The notes beneath the pieces were generated by a model. It was given only the letters and a program-made list of their open reading frames with translations. It did no database searches and was not told the DNA's origin. Position numbers and translations under genes: made by a program. 64,000 nucleotides of DNA from Lethocerus indicus (Eukaryota; Arthropoda; Insecta; Hemiptera; Belostomatidae), in assembly GCA_019843655.1 (NCBI GenBank), contig JACDQD010000105.1:744001-808000 (forward strand). The letters are read 5' to 3'. Shown here in pieces: positions 41,427 to 53,370 of this stretch (position 1 is its first letter; each line of letters opens with the position of its first letter).

Positions 41427-43664
41427 ATGTCTGGCGGTAAGGACATAGACGTGACTCCCCTCGACGCTGAGATCAACAGTCGCTTGCTGAAGGATTTTCA
41501 GGGTGAAAAAACCGGCTGGCTTCAAATAGGACCTGAAAAGTACCTAATGCCCAGCCAGTACCTTGCAGAATATCAAAACATGATCGATTTCAAAACTAGA
41601 CCGGATGACGTTTGGATATGCACATTTCCGAGATCAGGTAAAATTGACAGTTGGTGGTGTCGGGTTCCGAAATATTCATATACAGTTAACAGCATATCAA
41701 GTTCAGTGTTTTTATTCTCCTCCAGAGGGAAAGTTACTAACAAAAAAATTAGTTCTAACCTTCTAGGCCGATCAAATTTCCGTGTAGAAACAAGTGTAGA
41801 AAGCCAACCAGTACTGTCGGAATTCCCTTCACTTATGAAGTCAAGAAACATATAAATAGCACAGAACAAATCTTTTAACTGGCTCTGAACTGATTTTTAT
41901 GTCCATGATATTTATAATTTGATCATGATTAATCAAAATATTATATTATTGAATTTAAATATTTTATATAGATATTTTCATAAATAATTGAATATAAATT
42001 ATTTTAATTAAAGTCACAATATTATTAATATTTACTTATACGTACGAATGGACAAAGCGTTGGGAAGAAGCTGTGTTCTACGTTTTTTTATTGTTAAATC
42101 AGCTTTTACGAATCTCTAAGATATGTCTATTAACAAGTTTCATAATTCGGTTATTTTAGGAACATATTTGACATTCTAAACATTTTAAATTTCAGGTACT
42201 ACACTCACTCAAGAAATGATCTGGCTGATAGCGAACGACTTCGATTTCGAAACTGCCAAAAGGATACAGCTCATGGACAGATATCCATTTTTCGAGTATG
42301 TCCACATGTTGTGTGTGAACAACAGTTCTTTATGCTTCTTCACGCACCTCTTATATGATAAATACCAATTTCAGATTTTCAATGCTGATGCATAAAGAAG
42401 TTAAAGAAATGTTAATGAAAGAAAACGAAAACGATATCGAGAAACAAGAAGTAATTAATCAGCTAGCTGCTCCCGCACACAAACTATTGAATGATGCCCC
42501 ATCACCGAGATTCATAAAAACGCATTTTCCCCCGAGTTTGTTACCAAAAGATATCTGGTCGTCTGGAGCTAAGGTATAGTTTTATTTGATATGGTTAAAA
42601 AACCACGTTATTTGTTTAACAAGGAAGCATAAACCTCTCATTTTACCAAACAGGTGATATACGTTGCTCGAAATCCCAAAGATGTTGCAGTCTCATATTA
42701 CTATCTCTGTAGGCTGTGGAGGACAATGGGATATAACGGAGATTTGGAGACATTCTGGGACTATTTTCAACAAGGATTAGGTAAGTGGTTATTACATGAG
42801 TTAAACAAGTATGTGAATTATGTTTGATACAGAATAATTGACAAAAATCAATGCCTATTTACAGTTCTTTGGGGACCGTACTGGTCGCATATTAAGGAAG
42901 GTTGGGAGCTCAGAAATAATCCAAATGTGATGTTTTTATTTTATGAGAACATCCTCAAGGTTAGTACCAATTTTGAACTAAAAGACAAGATTTGAAATGA
43001 GCAAAAAAGAACAAATAAAAAAGTTTTATATTCCAATTGATTCAATGCGAAATTGTGTATGTGCAGGATATGCCGTCGGCGATACATAAGGTCGGCCGGT
43101 TCCTCGGTTACGACACGCCCGAGAACAAGGTGATGGCATTGGTAGATCATTTGGACGTGAAGAATTTCAAGAACAATGCAGCCGTTAATTTCGAGTCACT
43201 CAAAGACGCCAAAGTATTGGTCGCAAGCGAACAACCGTTCATTCGTAATGGTATGACAAATATTTTAACTCCATAATGGTTTTATCGGGTTCTAAATCTT
43301 TTTGCAAAACCCACTTCGAGCCACTTTTTTAACTCTTCATAGAAAGATAGAAGCGGCAAAGGTAAAACAATGTATAATCGACGAGTAGTGAGACTACGCA
43401 TTTTCTGCACTTTTCTCGATCCAGGAACACTAAACTATTTATCTGTAAAATGAATTAACTACATAAAAATTGAATTCCATAAAAAAGTAATTAACTTATA
43501 TATTATATAAGGACCTGGTTAATGTCTATAAAATATATTAAACTCTGCTTCAAGGTAAAACTGGCAGCAGCAAAAGTGAACTAACACCTGAATGCACCAA
43601 GAAGGCAAATCTCTGGATCGAAGAAAACTACAAGTCTACTGACCTCAGATTTCCTGCCGCCTAA
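41427..43664 (+). CDS. cytosolic PAPS-dependent sulfotransferase (SULT1 family)
   Basis: Transfers a sulfonate group from PAPS to a hydroxyl or amine of a small molecule such as a phenol, steroid or xenobiotic; the substrate cannot be read from sequence. Coding exons: 41427-41637, 42196-42295, 42375-42573, 42654-42780, 42865-42959, 43067-43250, 43555-43664, all GT-AG, in consistent phase, 1026 nt (341 residues). The 5'-phosphosulfate loop reads TFPRSGTT (66-73, split by intron 1). H154 in KTHFP is the likely catalytic base. R176 and S184 in VARNPKDVAVSYYYL bind the 3'-phosphate, and GKTGSSK (306-312) fits the C-terminal GxxGxxK signature. There is no signal peptide or membrane segment, which argues for the cytosol. 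It is somewhat longer than the typical 295 residues because of its N-terminus. Unlike its neighbours the gene body keeps its CpGs. Confidence 0.93.
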
Positions 43665-43756
43665 ACATAGTTTTTGTTATACATACAGTATTACAAGTAT
43701 TGTATTTAATTGTATTGTCTATTTTTGTGAAATGTACTTTTGTCTGATTCACAATT

Positions 43757-44307
43757 TGTGACTTAGCAAAGTTAGGGTAAAAAAAAAACCAATTTATAAA
43801 GCACAGACTGACAAATGTACAAGGGTTATTGTTTGTTCAAGAAACACTCCTGAATCATTTATGGAGTTTTTGAACTAATCCAAATTCAATTAGCTCATCT
43901 TTAGTTTAATATACTTCTTGACAGTACAATGCAACAAGTCCAAACAGTGGTTCCAACAGGGGCTTTCCAAATAATTCGTAAATAGTGAATAAGGGAAGTA
44001 TTTAAATCATAATTTCATATCAGCTCAAAGATTTGATTTAACAGTTTTTATTAAAACTATTCTTGATAAATATGTAACATTGCTCATATTTATAAATAGT
44101 ATAACTATTATATTTACAGACTGGGAAGCAGGTTCGAGTACATTGTACTTTTAAAGGTTACTCTGATCATTAAAAGAATGCACGCAGAAATTAATTTTCA
44201 AAATAAGATATTCACACGAAAATTCACATGATGTTGCATTAATTCACAAACGTTTCAATTACTGTCAGGATTGCACTGTTACATTTAATATGTTTATTAA
44301 TTTCCCA
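43757..44307. repeat. duplicated block A, copy 1
   Basis: Closely matches 45096-45762 over most of its length (same order, mostly single-base changes). It starts about 90 bp after the sulfotransferase stop codon, so it may include that gene's 3'UTR. No coding capacity. Confidence 0.85.
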
Positions 44308-44309
44308 AA

Positions 44310-44660
44310 GCCAAGACGGGTTTACTTCTTGAAAAGGGAACGTAGCCAATTGTGCTAATAAATAGAGTACCAAAGGACTTGATGTGTTTCTTCCTCTCAG
44401 CTGCCTGACTATATAATAATCCCTTTATAGAGTAATAAATTCTACAGAAAACTTCCGATAGCTCGTGGTGGCCCTAACGAGGGCGGTAGTGGCCCCGAAA
44501 AGGGCCGGTGGTGGACCTGGAATGGGCCGGTGGTGGACCTGAAAATGGCCGGTGGTGGTCCTGAAAAAGGCCGGTGGTGGCCATGACGAAGTTCGGGGGG
44601 TTTATATGACGACATGTGTCATCGAAATTAATAAAATATTTAACAATTGTCCTCCACATT
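44310..44660. repeat. duplicated block B, copy 1, with GC-rich minisatellite
   Basis: Begins CCAAGACGGGTTTACTTCTT and is repeated at 44713-44995. It contains the 22-bp minisatellite annotated separately and ends in a block around GTGTCATCGAAATTAATAAA that both copies share. Confidence 0.85.
44466..44583. repeat. 22-bp GC-rich minisatellite
   Basis: About five tandem units of the form GTGGCCCCGAAAAGGGCCGG plus TG, with substitutions between units. Block B copy 2 (about 44868-44935) carries only about three units, so the array length has changed since duplication. Chance minus-strand frames across it translate as Pro/His/Gly-rich. Confidence 0.85.
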
Positions 44661-44712
44661 TTTGTGGTCTAACTGTCATGTTTCTTTTCGCACGTAAACC
44701 CAATACAGTTCC

Positions 44713-44995
44713 AGCCAAGACGGGTTTATTTCTTGAAAAGGGAACGAACCAATCGTGCTAATAAACAGAGTACCAAAGGACTTGATGTGTTTCTTCGTCT
44801 CGGCAGGCAGACTATAAAAAAACCCTTTATATAATAATAAATTACACAGAAAACTCCCGATATGTCGCGGTGGCCCTGACGAGGGCGGTGGTGGCTCTGA
44901 AAAGGGCCGGTGGTTGTCCTGACGATGACGGGGGTTATATGACAATATGTGTCATCGATATTAATAAAATATTTAACAATCGTGCTCCACATTGT
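44713..44995. repeat. duplicated block B, copy 2
   Basis: Second copy of block B, directly after the first and in the same orientation, with a shorter minisatellite. Confidence 0.85.
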
Positions 44996-45095
44996 TATAA
45001 TTTTTCTTAAATCATTAATATGGCTAAATAATGAGTTGACATGGTGAACATTCATCCAAGTCATCCAAACTGGTAGAAATCCAGGAACAGCATCA
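44996..45095. repeat. duplicated block C, copy 1
   Basis: The segment around AATAATGAGTTGACATGG and GAACATTCATCCAAG recurs at about 45766-45872. Confidence 0.8.
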
Positions 45096-45762
45096 TTGTG
45101 ACTTAACAAACAAAGTTTGGGTCCAAAAAGAAAACCAATTTAGAAAGCCCATGCTGACTAATGTACAATGGCTACTGCTTGTTCATGAAACAATTCCAAC
45201 TCCTTGTTCAGGAAACACTCCTGAATCTTTCATGGATATTTTGAACTAATTCAAATTCAATTAGCAAGTAATCTTTAGGTTTTTAAGGAAAGCAAAATTA
45301 TAAAATATGTGCTTATCACTTTTATGTAATCAGCAGCTGCCATTAAAAGTAAATAAATACCCTGGAGACTACTTGACAGTACAATGCCACAAGTGCAAAC
45401 AGTGGTCCCAACATGGGCTTTCCCAATAATTCTTAAATAGTGAATAAGGGAAATATTTAAATCATAATTTCATATCAGCTCATAGATTTAATTTAACAGT
45501 TTTTATTAAAACTATTCTTGATAAATATATAACATTGCTCATATTTATAAATAGTATAACTATTTTATTTACAGACTGGGTAGCAAGTTCAAGTTCATTG
45601 TACTTTTAAAGGTTACTCTGATCATTAAAAGAATGCGTGCAGAAATTAATTTTCAAAATAAAATATTCACAGATAAATTCACATGATGTTGCATTAATTC
45701 ACAAACTTTTCAATTACTGTCAGAATTGCACTGTTACATTTAAAATGTTTATTAATTTCTTT
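45096..45762. repeat. duplicated block A, copy 2
   Basis: Copy of 43757-44307 with two extra insertions: a short local duplication near 45194-45218 and about 85 bp near 45280-45365. The insertions show the copies have diverged by indels as well as substitutions. Confidence 0.85.
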
Positions 45763-45765
45763 AAA

Positions 45766-45872
45766 ATTTTTATAATTTTTCTTAAATTATTAATGTGACT
45801 AAATAATGAGTTGACACAGTGAACATTCATCCAAGACATCCAAACAAGAAGAAATCCAGGAAAAGCATCATT
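45766..45872. repeat. duplicated block C, copy 2
   Basis: Second copy of block C. The order along the chromosome is A-B-B'-C-A'-C'. This fits tandem duplication of an A-B-C unit with later loss, or two insertions of one element. Confidence 0.8.
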
Positions 45873-46025
45873 TTTAAGTTTGAACCACTGTAAAATATAA
45901 CAATATTAAATAAAAATAAACCCTTACTTGTACTCTGACAAGTATAGTACCTAAAGATAGTTTAAGTGAATTGTGATGATGCAGATTATTTAATACCCAA
46001 GGATTTTTCATGTTTGCAGTGAGAA

Positions 46026-49000
46026 TTACCCAAATTTCTTTTGTGGAAAAACAGTTAAATACAACTTACTTCCAGGTTTTTTAATAACTCCTTGGTCTCT
46101 ATTTGTAACAACTAGTCTGAGATGCACTTGTGACTTGAAAGTGTCTACAAGTTCTTTTTCAGCTTCTCTTGCAATGTGGCGTATCTTCTGACCACGGTTA
46201 CCCACAATTAATTTTTCAATTCTGGCTACTGGAGTTTCAATCAATACAACAGCCCTTATCCAACCTATGAAGATAGGTAAATATATCTACTTATTTAACT
46301 TTCCTTGATACATATTCTTAAACAAATATCAAAGTGCTTAATATACTGTGATTACTTTTGAGCATAAATAAATAAAATACATAAATAAAAAAACTAGCAG
46401 TCCATAAAATAATTATAAATTAATAATACATACATAGATTGCCATAGTTAAACATGAATACTATCACATTTTCATATCTTACCCAACAAATGCTTCAGAT
46501 TTTGGATAAATCTATTGCCTAAGGGCTAATTCTACATATTAAGGTATATACATAGCAACTGTTTTCATCTATGCAGGAAATAGAGAAAAGCAAGAGTCAA
46601 GTTATTCCTTCTTAAAGTTAGTGATTCTTGTTGTAATCTTTTCATTTCTCCTAAATCAATGTAATTCTCACTATTGAATGATCATTAACAGTTTGATATT
46701 TGAAATATGGTCATTGAATTTTCCTGATGATTTAGTAGGATCATTTAAATTTAAATTATAAATAATTTAAATATGATGATTATTGTTCAGACCATTATCA
46801 TTTTGTAAATTTAATGTATTCACTGTTCTTTCTCTAACTGCTATAGAACACCAAGGAGAGAGGTTCTAAAATAATTTTCAGGAAAACGATAAAGAATTAT
46901 ATCTACATTTTTATGGTATGACATAAGGTCTGACACACATGCAGTTTTGAAAATTTATAATGCAACAGCTATCACAGTGCATTGCGTGCTATATAAAAAG
47001 TTCAAGAAAGTACAATCTAACCTCCATCATCATGATCTAAGTACTCCAATTGAACACCTATGATATAGGGCACTTCATTTGGTAAATATTCCAATAATTT
47101 AGCTCTTACAGCTGATTCAATAATTTGATTTGGTTCCTGGTCAGTGAAAACATCCTCATCAAACAACCAATCACCAGGACGTGCTGCTTGAAGGAGATAA
47201 GACTAAAAAAAAGAAATGATACAATAATGGTAATTAAAGGATAATTTTGTTAATAATTGCAAAATCTATATCAATATATCTTACAAATTCCAATAAAAAC
47301 TAGTTAGTAAAACAGTTCATTTAGCTCCTGAAAAACTGAAAGCTAAAAAGTGGAACAACTATATTTATTTAATATTTTTGTAATAAACTAGCCCAAAAAC
47401 TACGATAGTGAGTAAAGATTACTTGCCTTAATGTCAACAATGCCTTGTCCAAGAAGTGCAGAAACCATGAAAATATCACTGAAATAGTTCCAGTGTGTTA
47501 CATTCTGAATTCTTTCATTCACTGATATTTCTGACAGTTTCTCTACCTTTGGAGGCTCACCATAATTTCTCAAACATCCACCAGTCAGGGTTTTAGAAAT
47601 GTCTAATAATTTTCTCTTTGATTTGATTGCATCAATCTAAATTAGTATTGAAAATATAAACATTTGGATGATTAAATAACTATATGAATTTTATTGGGAA
47701 AAAGTGATGATCATAAAGCTTTCAATTTATGTTTTGTTATTTGATTGAATAATACGTACATTATACGTATACTATTCAGTATATTGTAATTTGGAATACA
47801 TTTAAGATAAAAAAATCAAGATGCAATTATCAATATAAAAAAATTAAAATATCTTCAAAACAGGAAACTAAATGTATGCCCATGCAACAAGCAGAAGAAA
47901 TAATAAAATACCCCCAAATGCTCAGTAGTAATACCCCATAATTTACTTGGGTACTATTTTATTTTAATGCAATATTTTAGTATTATTTTAGATGCATATG
48001 GAATATATATAATTCATTTATATCTCTATTATATTACACATACTTGAATGTGGTAAACTAACTCTAAGTAACTAGCAGTACTCAATCATCACCTTATTTA
48101 GAATAAGAAGAGATTCTTTTTCTGGAAACAGATGAAGGAGTCTAAGGATTTTTGCATCAAGCTTACTCCTAGTATAAATATTAGACACATCATGAACTAC
48201 TCCTATTATATCTGCTTCTTCAATAGCATCCTCTCCACCGCTGACATATTTTTTATCTAAATTAAACCTAAAATAATATATGCATTATTATGTACGATTC
48301 AACTAAATCATCAAAAATGTTCTATTTGAAACATTTGCTGTGTTATACAACATAACACAGATATTAAATAAATGAATAAAAAAAAGGTTGACAAAAATTT
48401 AAATTCCATATTTTTATTAAACCCTTTAAAAAATAATTGTTGATAAGTGCAATTTTATGGACATAAAACAAAAAATACCACTTATTAACTCATAAGCCAG
48501 TGAAATCCAACCTTTCTTCAAATTTCTTAAATTGTATAATAATTATAAATTATTTTGTAATTTTCAAATTTTATAGACATTTTTCTGATGAACTTAAACA
48601 AAATATGCAAATAACAATTTCATATCACAAGTAATTAAAATGTAACCTACAGCAATTAGAACATGAATTTTTTCAATGGTAAAATTAATAACTTCACATT
48701 TTAAGTTCCAGTTTGAACCAAATATTATTTTGTAGTCATAGCTGTCTCTACACAAAGTTAAAGTAAACAGATATATTCTAATTATTAAAATTAGTGAAAC
48801 TGAATTGTTCTATTCTTACATTAAAACCATTCTCACATAGAAACCTCCCACAAATGTTTGTATTGCATGAAAATATATTAATTGGCAATGTTTCTATTAT
48901 GTAAAGAATTATAACATAATTATTCACTCATTTCTTCTAATATTTTTTTTCAACTTTCTTTTATATCATCTGCTTACTTCCGTGACTCCAAAGCAGAGAC

Positions 49001-49464
49001 TAGCCCAGGAGTATCTAAGAAAATTAACTGCTTGTTTCCTTCAACACATACTGCACGAGCCCTGCACCTTGTTGTATGAACTTTCTTTGAAACTGCAAAA
49101 ACCTAATATTAAATTTTGTATTAGAATCGGAAACAGCTAAAACAGTTCATCTAGATTAAAGATTTAATAAATCAAATTAACAATGTACAACAGGATGAAT
49201 GTGAAGTTTGACAATGTTTCAGTTTGAACCAACATTACTTACTCTCCTTTCGACAATTTTATTAATAAGAGTACTTTTCCCAGCATTGGGAGTTCCAATT
49301 ATAGCGACTTTCAATAATTTTGTCCCTTCAGTCAAGCCGTCTTTTATATGATTGTTGACATTATGACTAATTATAGAACCTATCTCAGTGGAGCAACATC
49401 TAACTGGGAGAGATACACAATTTTGAAACTTTCTGAACAAAATATTTAATTTCAAACAAACCAT
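46026..49464 (-). CDS. ERAL1: mitochondrial Era-like GTPase
   Basis: Era-family GTPase that chaperones the small-subunit rRNA during mitochondrial ribosome assembly. Exons on the minus strand: 49464-49243, 49102-48978, 48267-48093, 47636-47427, 47202-47022, 46264-46026; total 1152 nt (383 residues), consistent phase. The N-terminus is basic and hydrophobic without acidic residues for about 20 positions, as expected for a mitochondrial presequence. G1 P-loop GTPNAGKS (57-64), G3 DTPG (104-107) and G4 NKID (173-176, split exactly by an intron) are present. The last exon holds the KH RNA-binding domain with its GNRG loop in VGNRGQKIRHIA. The intron after 47427 has a GC-AG border (AAG|GCAAGT). 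The length is close to family members (about 400-440). It is head-to-head with the F-box locus. Confidence 0.95.
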
Positions 49465-49893
49465 AGTACTATTTTTATGTATTTAACAACAAACAATAGA
49501 AAGATTTAAGAACAGGGTATAATACCCACGCACTAACCAACAGTGTTACCTTCACATAATTTCTCCACTGTTGAATGTATCTCAAATATTATATATATAT
49601 AATCGCTATGGCTCGTGTTAAAACCACTTAAATGTTTTCAATTAATGAAAGTCAACTTATTTTATTAAATTACAGACGATAATTTGTATCCCTTCTTTAT
49701 TTGCAAGAATTCAAAAACTTCATTTCTCTGGAATGAGTATTGGTAGTGGTGTTTTGTAATCAGTGTGTCGAGTAAAGTGTGTGTGAATGTTGTGGTTTTC
49801 ATAGTAGAGTCGTCTGTTAGATTTTAATGATTCGTTATGTAGTACTTTATTCGTCTCGTTTTTCGGGTGTCGTTTGATGATTACAGTGGTAAA
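49465..49893. promoter_or_regulatory. bidirectional promoter region between Era and the F-box locus
   Basis: Only 429 bp separate the two divergent start codons, so both 5'UTRs and promoters must lie here, unless a 5' exon lies elsewhere. CpGs reappear on the plus-strand side relative to the gene bodies. No clear TATA box is visible for either direction. Confidence 0.6.
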
Positions 49894-52401
49894 ATGTCGG
49901 GGACTAGTGAAGAAACGAATAGTGTCGAGGTTCAGGACAAACCTGAAGGGGAACCTGTCCTCACCGCTTCCAATTTGAATCAGTTCCACGGTGAGTTTTA
50001 AAGGCACCTTTCTAATTTGTGATTCTCAACCCCGCACTATTGCCCGAGGGTTTGCTTTAGATATTGTCGGGGTTTGATTTCCACTTACGATGTGGTATTT
50101 TTACTTTATTTGCCCTTTTACCCCCCGCTTTTTAGCTTTATACTTTGTGTTGTGGTAAGGTTACTTATTTCCTTTTACTAGCATGACTCACGCATTCCTA
50201 ACTCCTGATCTGTCTAACGTTTAAGGCTGACTTTTTCGAAAAACTTTTAACATTTTCAGAAGGGGTACACAATTTTAATGTTGCAAACAGAATTTCTAAC
50301 AAAATAAGGAAGTTTTTTAATTTGACCTTGATGTTTCCGTATGTCGACGCTTTTTTACATTTTGTAAACGAACGTTGAAACGGTAAAAATGTTTATGCAA
50401 TCGTTCGTTTTCACGTATATTTTTTTAATAATAAATTTATATTAATATGTTACAACTAATACATTAATGTAAGTCTAAATATCCATAACTGATGGCTGGT
50501 CTCTTCTTTGTCATCAATTTCATATTATACTCCTGGCAGTAGATCTTGTAAAACTTAGTAAAATTATTATATTATTTTTATTTGGAAAATAATGTGTATG
50601 CTTAAAGTATAATCATACATTAGTCTGGTACATTTTTCTGTTTCACATATGAAAGTTATATTCTCAGTCAATGCAATTTCTATTTATGGCTATTTTGTAT
50701 TATAAGTTGTAATGGTTTTGTATTTTTATGAAACAATTTTATGAATTTCGTAGTTAAATTTCAGACAGATAAAGACATCAATTGCTCTTTATTTCATAGA
50801 CATTTGATATTGTGTCTGTTTAACAACTTGTCAAAATATCTCATTTTAGTATATTTAACTTTTTATTTAAACTTTATTATCCTTTTTAAACTTTTAATTG
50901 TTTCTGTGATTATGGTTATAAAAATTGTTCTTGAAGTTTGAACTATACTTGAGGGGATTTTTAATTATGTCAAAATAACAGTTCTTCGCTAAACTTATAA
51001 ATTGTATAACTAACATTTTGGGAGATAGATTTCATAAAGTAATATATAAGTGTGATTGAAATTCATTGTACAGTTTCTGTTAAACAAAATTAATTATTTG
51101 CCTAAGCTTAATTTTGTGCTAGATTTTTTTTCTATTAATGTATTATTTATGTATTGTACTGTCATATATAAAAACATGTATAGAAATTATAACTCAAACT
51201 GGATTTTTTGATTTAGTATCACTGTTTTATTTTAATACAGTTTTAATGTGTAATTACATTGTAGAATTTGAAGTACAAATGTTTTTTTCTGTATCCAGTA
51301 GTAGTAACCTGTGGCATTTTCATTATTAGATATTGAATTTTTATTTTTGTTGAATCATGATATTAGAATGAATGTGAACAATATTTCTTTGTGCCTTTTA
51401 GCACTGCAACTAGATTAGAATATGCGTTTGTTTTTTGTGACCAAGTTTGGAACTTTTTTAATTCTTGGCATGGAAAAAATACCCAGTTGTGTGTTTTTCT
51501 CTTTTTCCTCACATTTGTGTTTTTTGCATGTTGATAATTGAGCTAATGATCATGAAAAATAAAAGTTGAAGTAAGATATGTATAATATCTTACAGGGGCG
51601 CTGAGTGTTGCTGAAGGTGTTACGAAGTGGCTCAACTCAATTCTCGCTTCATTTAGTGATCCAACTACAATTTGCAACGATGCTTTCGTTGCTGCTTTGT
51701 ACGTCATGATGTATGAATGCGGATTCACCGCAAGAGAGGATGCTTCAGTCAACAATTTATTTACTTATGATGTCAAAATTATGAGGCAATTGAAGTCAAA
51801 TTTTGAACGAATTCAGTGGAAAAATGATGAAATTTATTCTGTGGATTTTGTTCTCTCATCACTGCCGAATATTGTCAAATTAATTGCAATCCCGATGGGA
51901 ACAGTGATGATTGTCAATGTGTTAGTACCAAATTTGAGAGTGATTGGTGTAACTTTCAAAACGGATGATTATGTTAAGTGTGAACATGGAAAAATCGAGT
52001 TCTACAATTTAAAAAGTTTATCTTGTGCTTTCAAAAATGTTTGTTGCACAGTCCGGGATGATATTCTCCACGAAAATAAATTGGTTCCAACCAACCTTCA
52101 GAATATGCCCTATGAAATACTGCTCAAGATTTGTTCCAGGTTTAGACCCAATACATTTGCCAATCTATGTTTTACCTGTAGACATTTTTATGAAACACTT
52201 TTCAATGATGAAATGATCTGGAAAAAGTTCACAAAAAAATATTACAATGTGCTGCAATTATCATGCATGAGCTGGAAAGATTATTTCATTGATCAAAGGA
52301 GGTCAGACAGAAAAATCATGAAGTATATGCGGTCGTGTTATGAAAATTATGGTACATATGACATGAGCCCCTTTTCTGTAAATGGGGAAATAATTTTATA
52401 A
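49894..52401 (+). CDS. FBXO7/nutcracker-like FP-domain F-box protein
   Basis: Likely substrate receptor of an SCF ubiquitin ligase or a proteasome regulator. Model: exon 1 49894-49990 (97 nt, MSGTSEETNS...) joined to 51596-52401 (806 nt), giving 903 nt (300 residues). The donor CACG|GTGAGT and acceptor TTACAG|GGG agree in phase, and the long exon is open from its acceptor. Residues about 50-170 resemble the FP domain of FBXO7 and PI31, including NDAFVAALYVMMYECGF and IAIPMGTVMIVNVLV. Residues about 199-245 are an F-box (NMPYEILLKIC ... CRHFYETLFNDEMIWKKF). There is no ubiquitin-like domain as in vertebrate FBXO7. A poly(A) signal lies at 52793-52798. The large exon has no introns, so a retrocopy captured by exon 1 is possible. 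Family assignment rests on remembered similarity. Confidence 0.75.
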
Positions 52402-53319
52402 TAATTCGTGGGTAGATACGGACTGTATTACATATTAAATAATTTCAGGGGTGATGGTTACCTTTTATAAGCTGGTTAAGGAATGTTGTGTAATTGTTAT
52501 TTAGATATGTCCACTGTGATCCGTACTTTTATGTACATTTTCTTAATGAATGATGAGTAGAAACATTAATAATTGTTGAGTTTGAATTTTGACTTAGACA
52601 CTAAATTTGTCTTCTTTAAAAACACTTAAAGAACATTTAGTTTATTGATATTTATTTGTAAAGTAACTTTAGTGCATATTATTGTTGTTTACATCAGTAC
52701 TTCTTAACCAATAGGTTACAAGAGCCTATTGTTAAATTGTCCATAAAGGAGGTGTCACTTCTCTAAAGAGAAAAGGTTAGAATACAAGTACAAATAAAAT
52801 AGAACCAAAGTGCTCAGAAAACATGGTATTTAGTGTAATTTCATAAAATTCATAACTCTTAAATTGGGATACATTCCCACTGGTTTAAATATTCAAGTCA
52901 TTTTATCTACTTCTAACAGGAACCTAATTATTTTTAAAAAATAGTTCAGATGCTTGGAAAAGTAATTTTGTATAAGGAATCACATTTTGTTTTATCAAGA
53001 CTTTCCTCTGAGAGTTTTGGGGTACTTTGAAGAGATTGCAAACATTGTTCACTATCAAGTTATTATTTTTAGATTATTTTGAATGAACTATCATTGCACT
53101 GATTGAGAAAATGAGTTTATGGTAATTATCTAATGTTGAAAGGCAATTTATTTTTTCTTCTGATTTATTTATCAAATTCTTGTGAGGAATGTGGATTGTT
53201 CTTGAAAAGGTCTTTTTTCAACTTATTCCAGAAGCGATTATCTTTTATAGAAGTTAGAAATATCTGTTTGCAACATTTTTTATGCTACTACTTCCAGCTA
53301 ATTTTATTGGTGCATGTAC

Positions 53320-53370
<51 letters not shown>

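Noticed and set aside
44474..45109. Minus-strand frames rich in Pro/His/Gly
   Set aside because: Readings through the 22-bp minisatellite and its duplicate; no start context, splice sites or domain.
49720..50007. 95-codon minus-strand frame opposite exon 1 of the F-box locus
   Set aside because: Antisense shadow; the plus-strand reading has start, codon pattern and donor.
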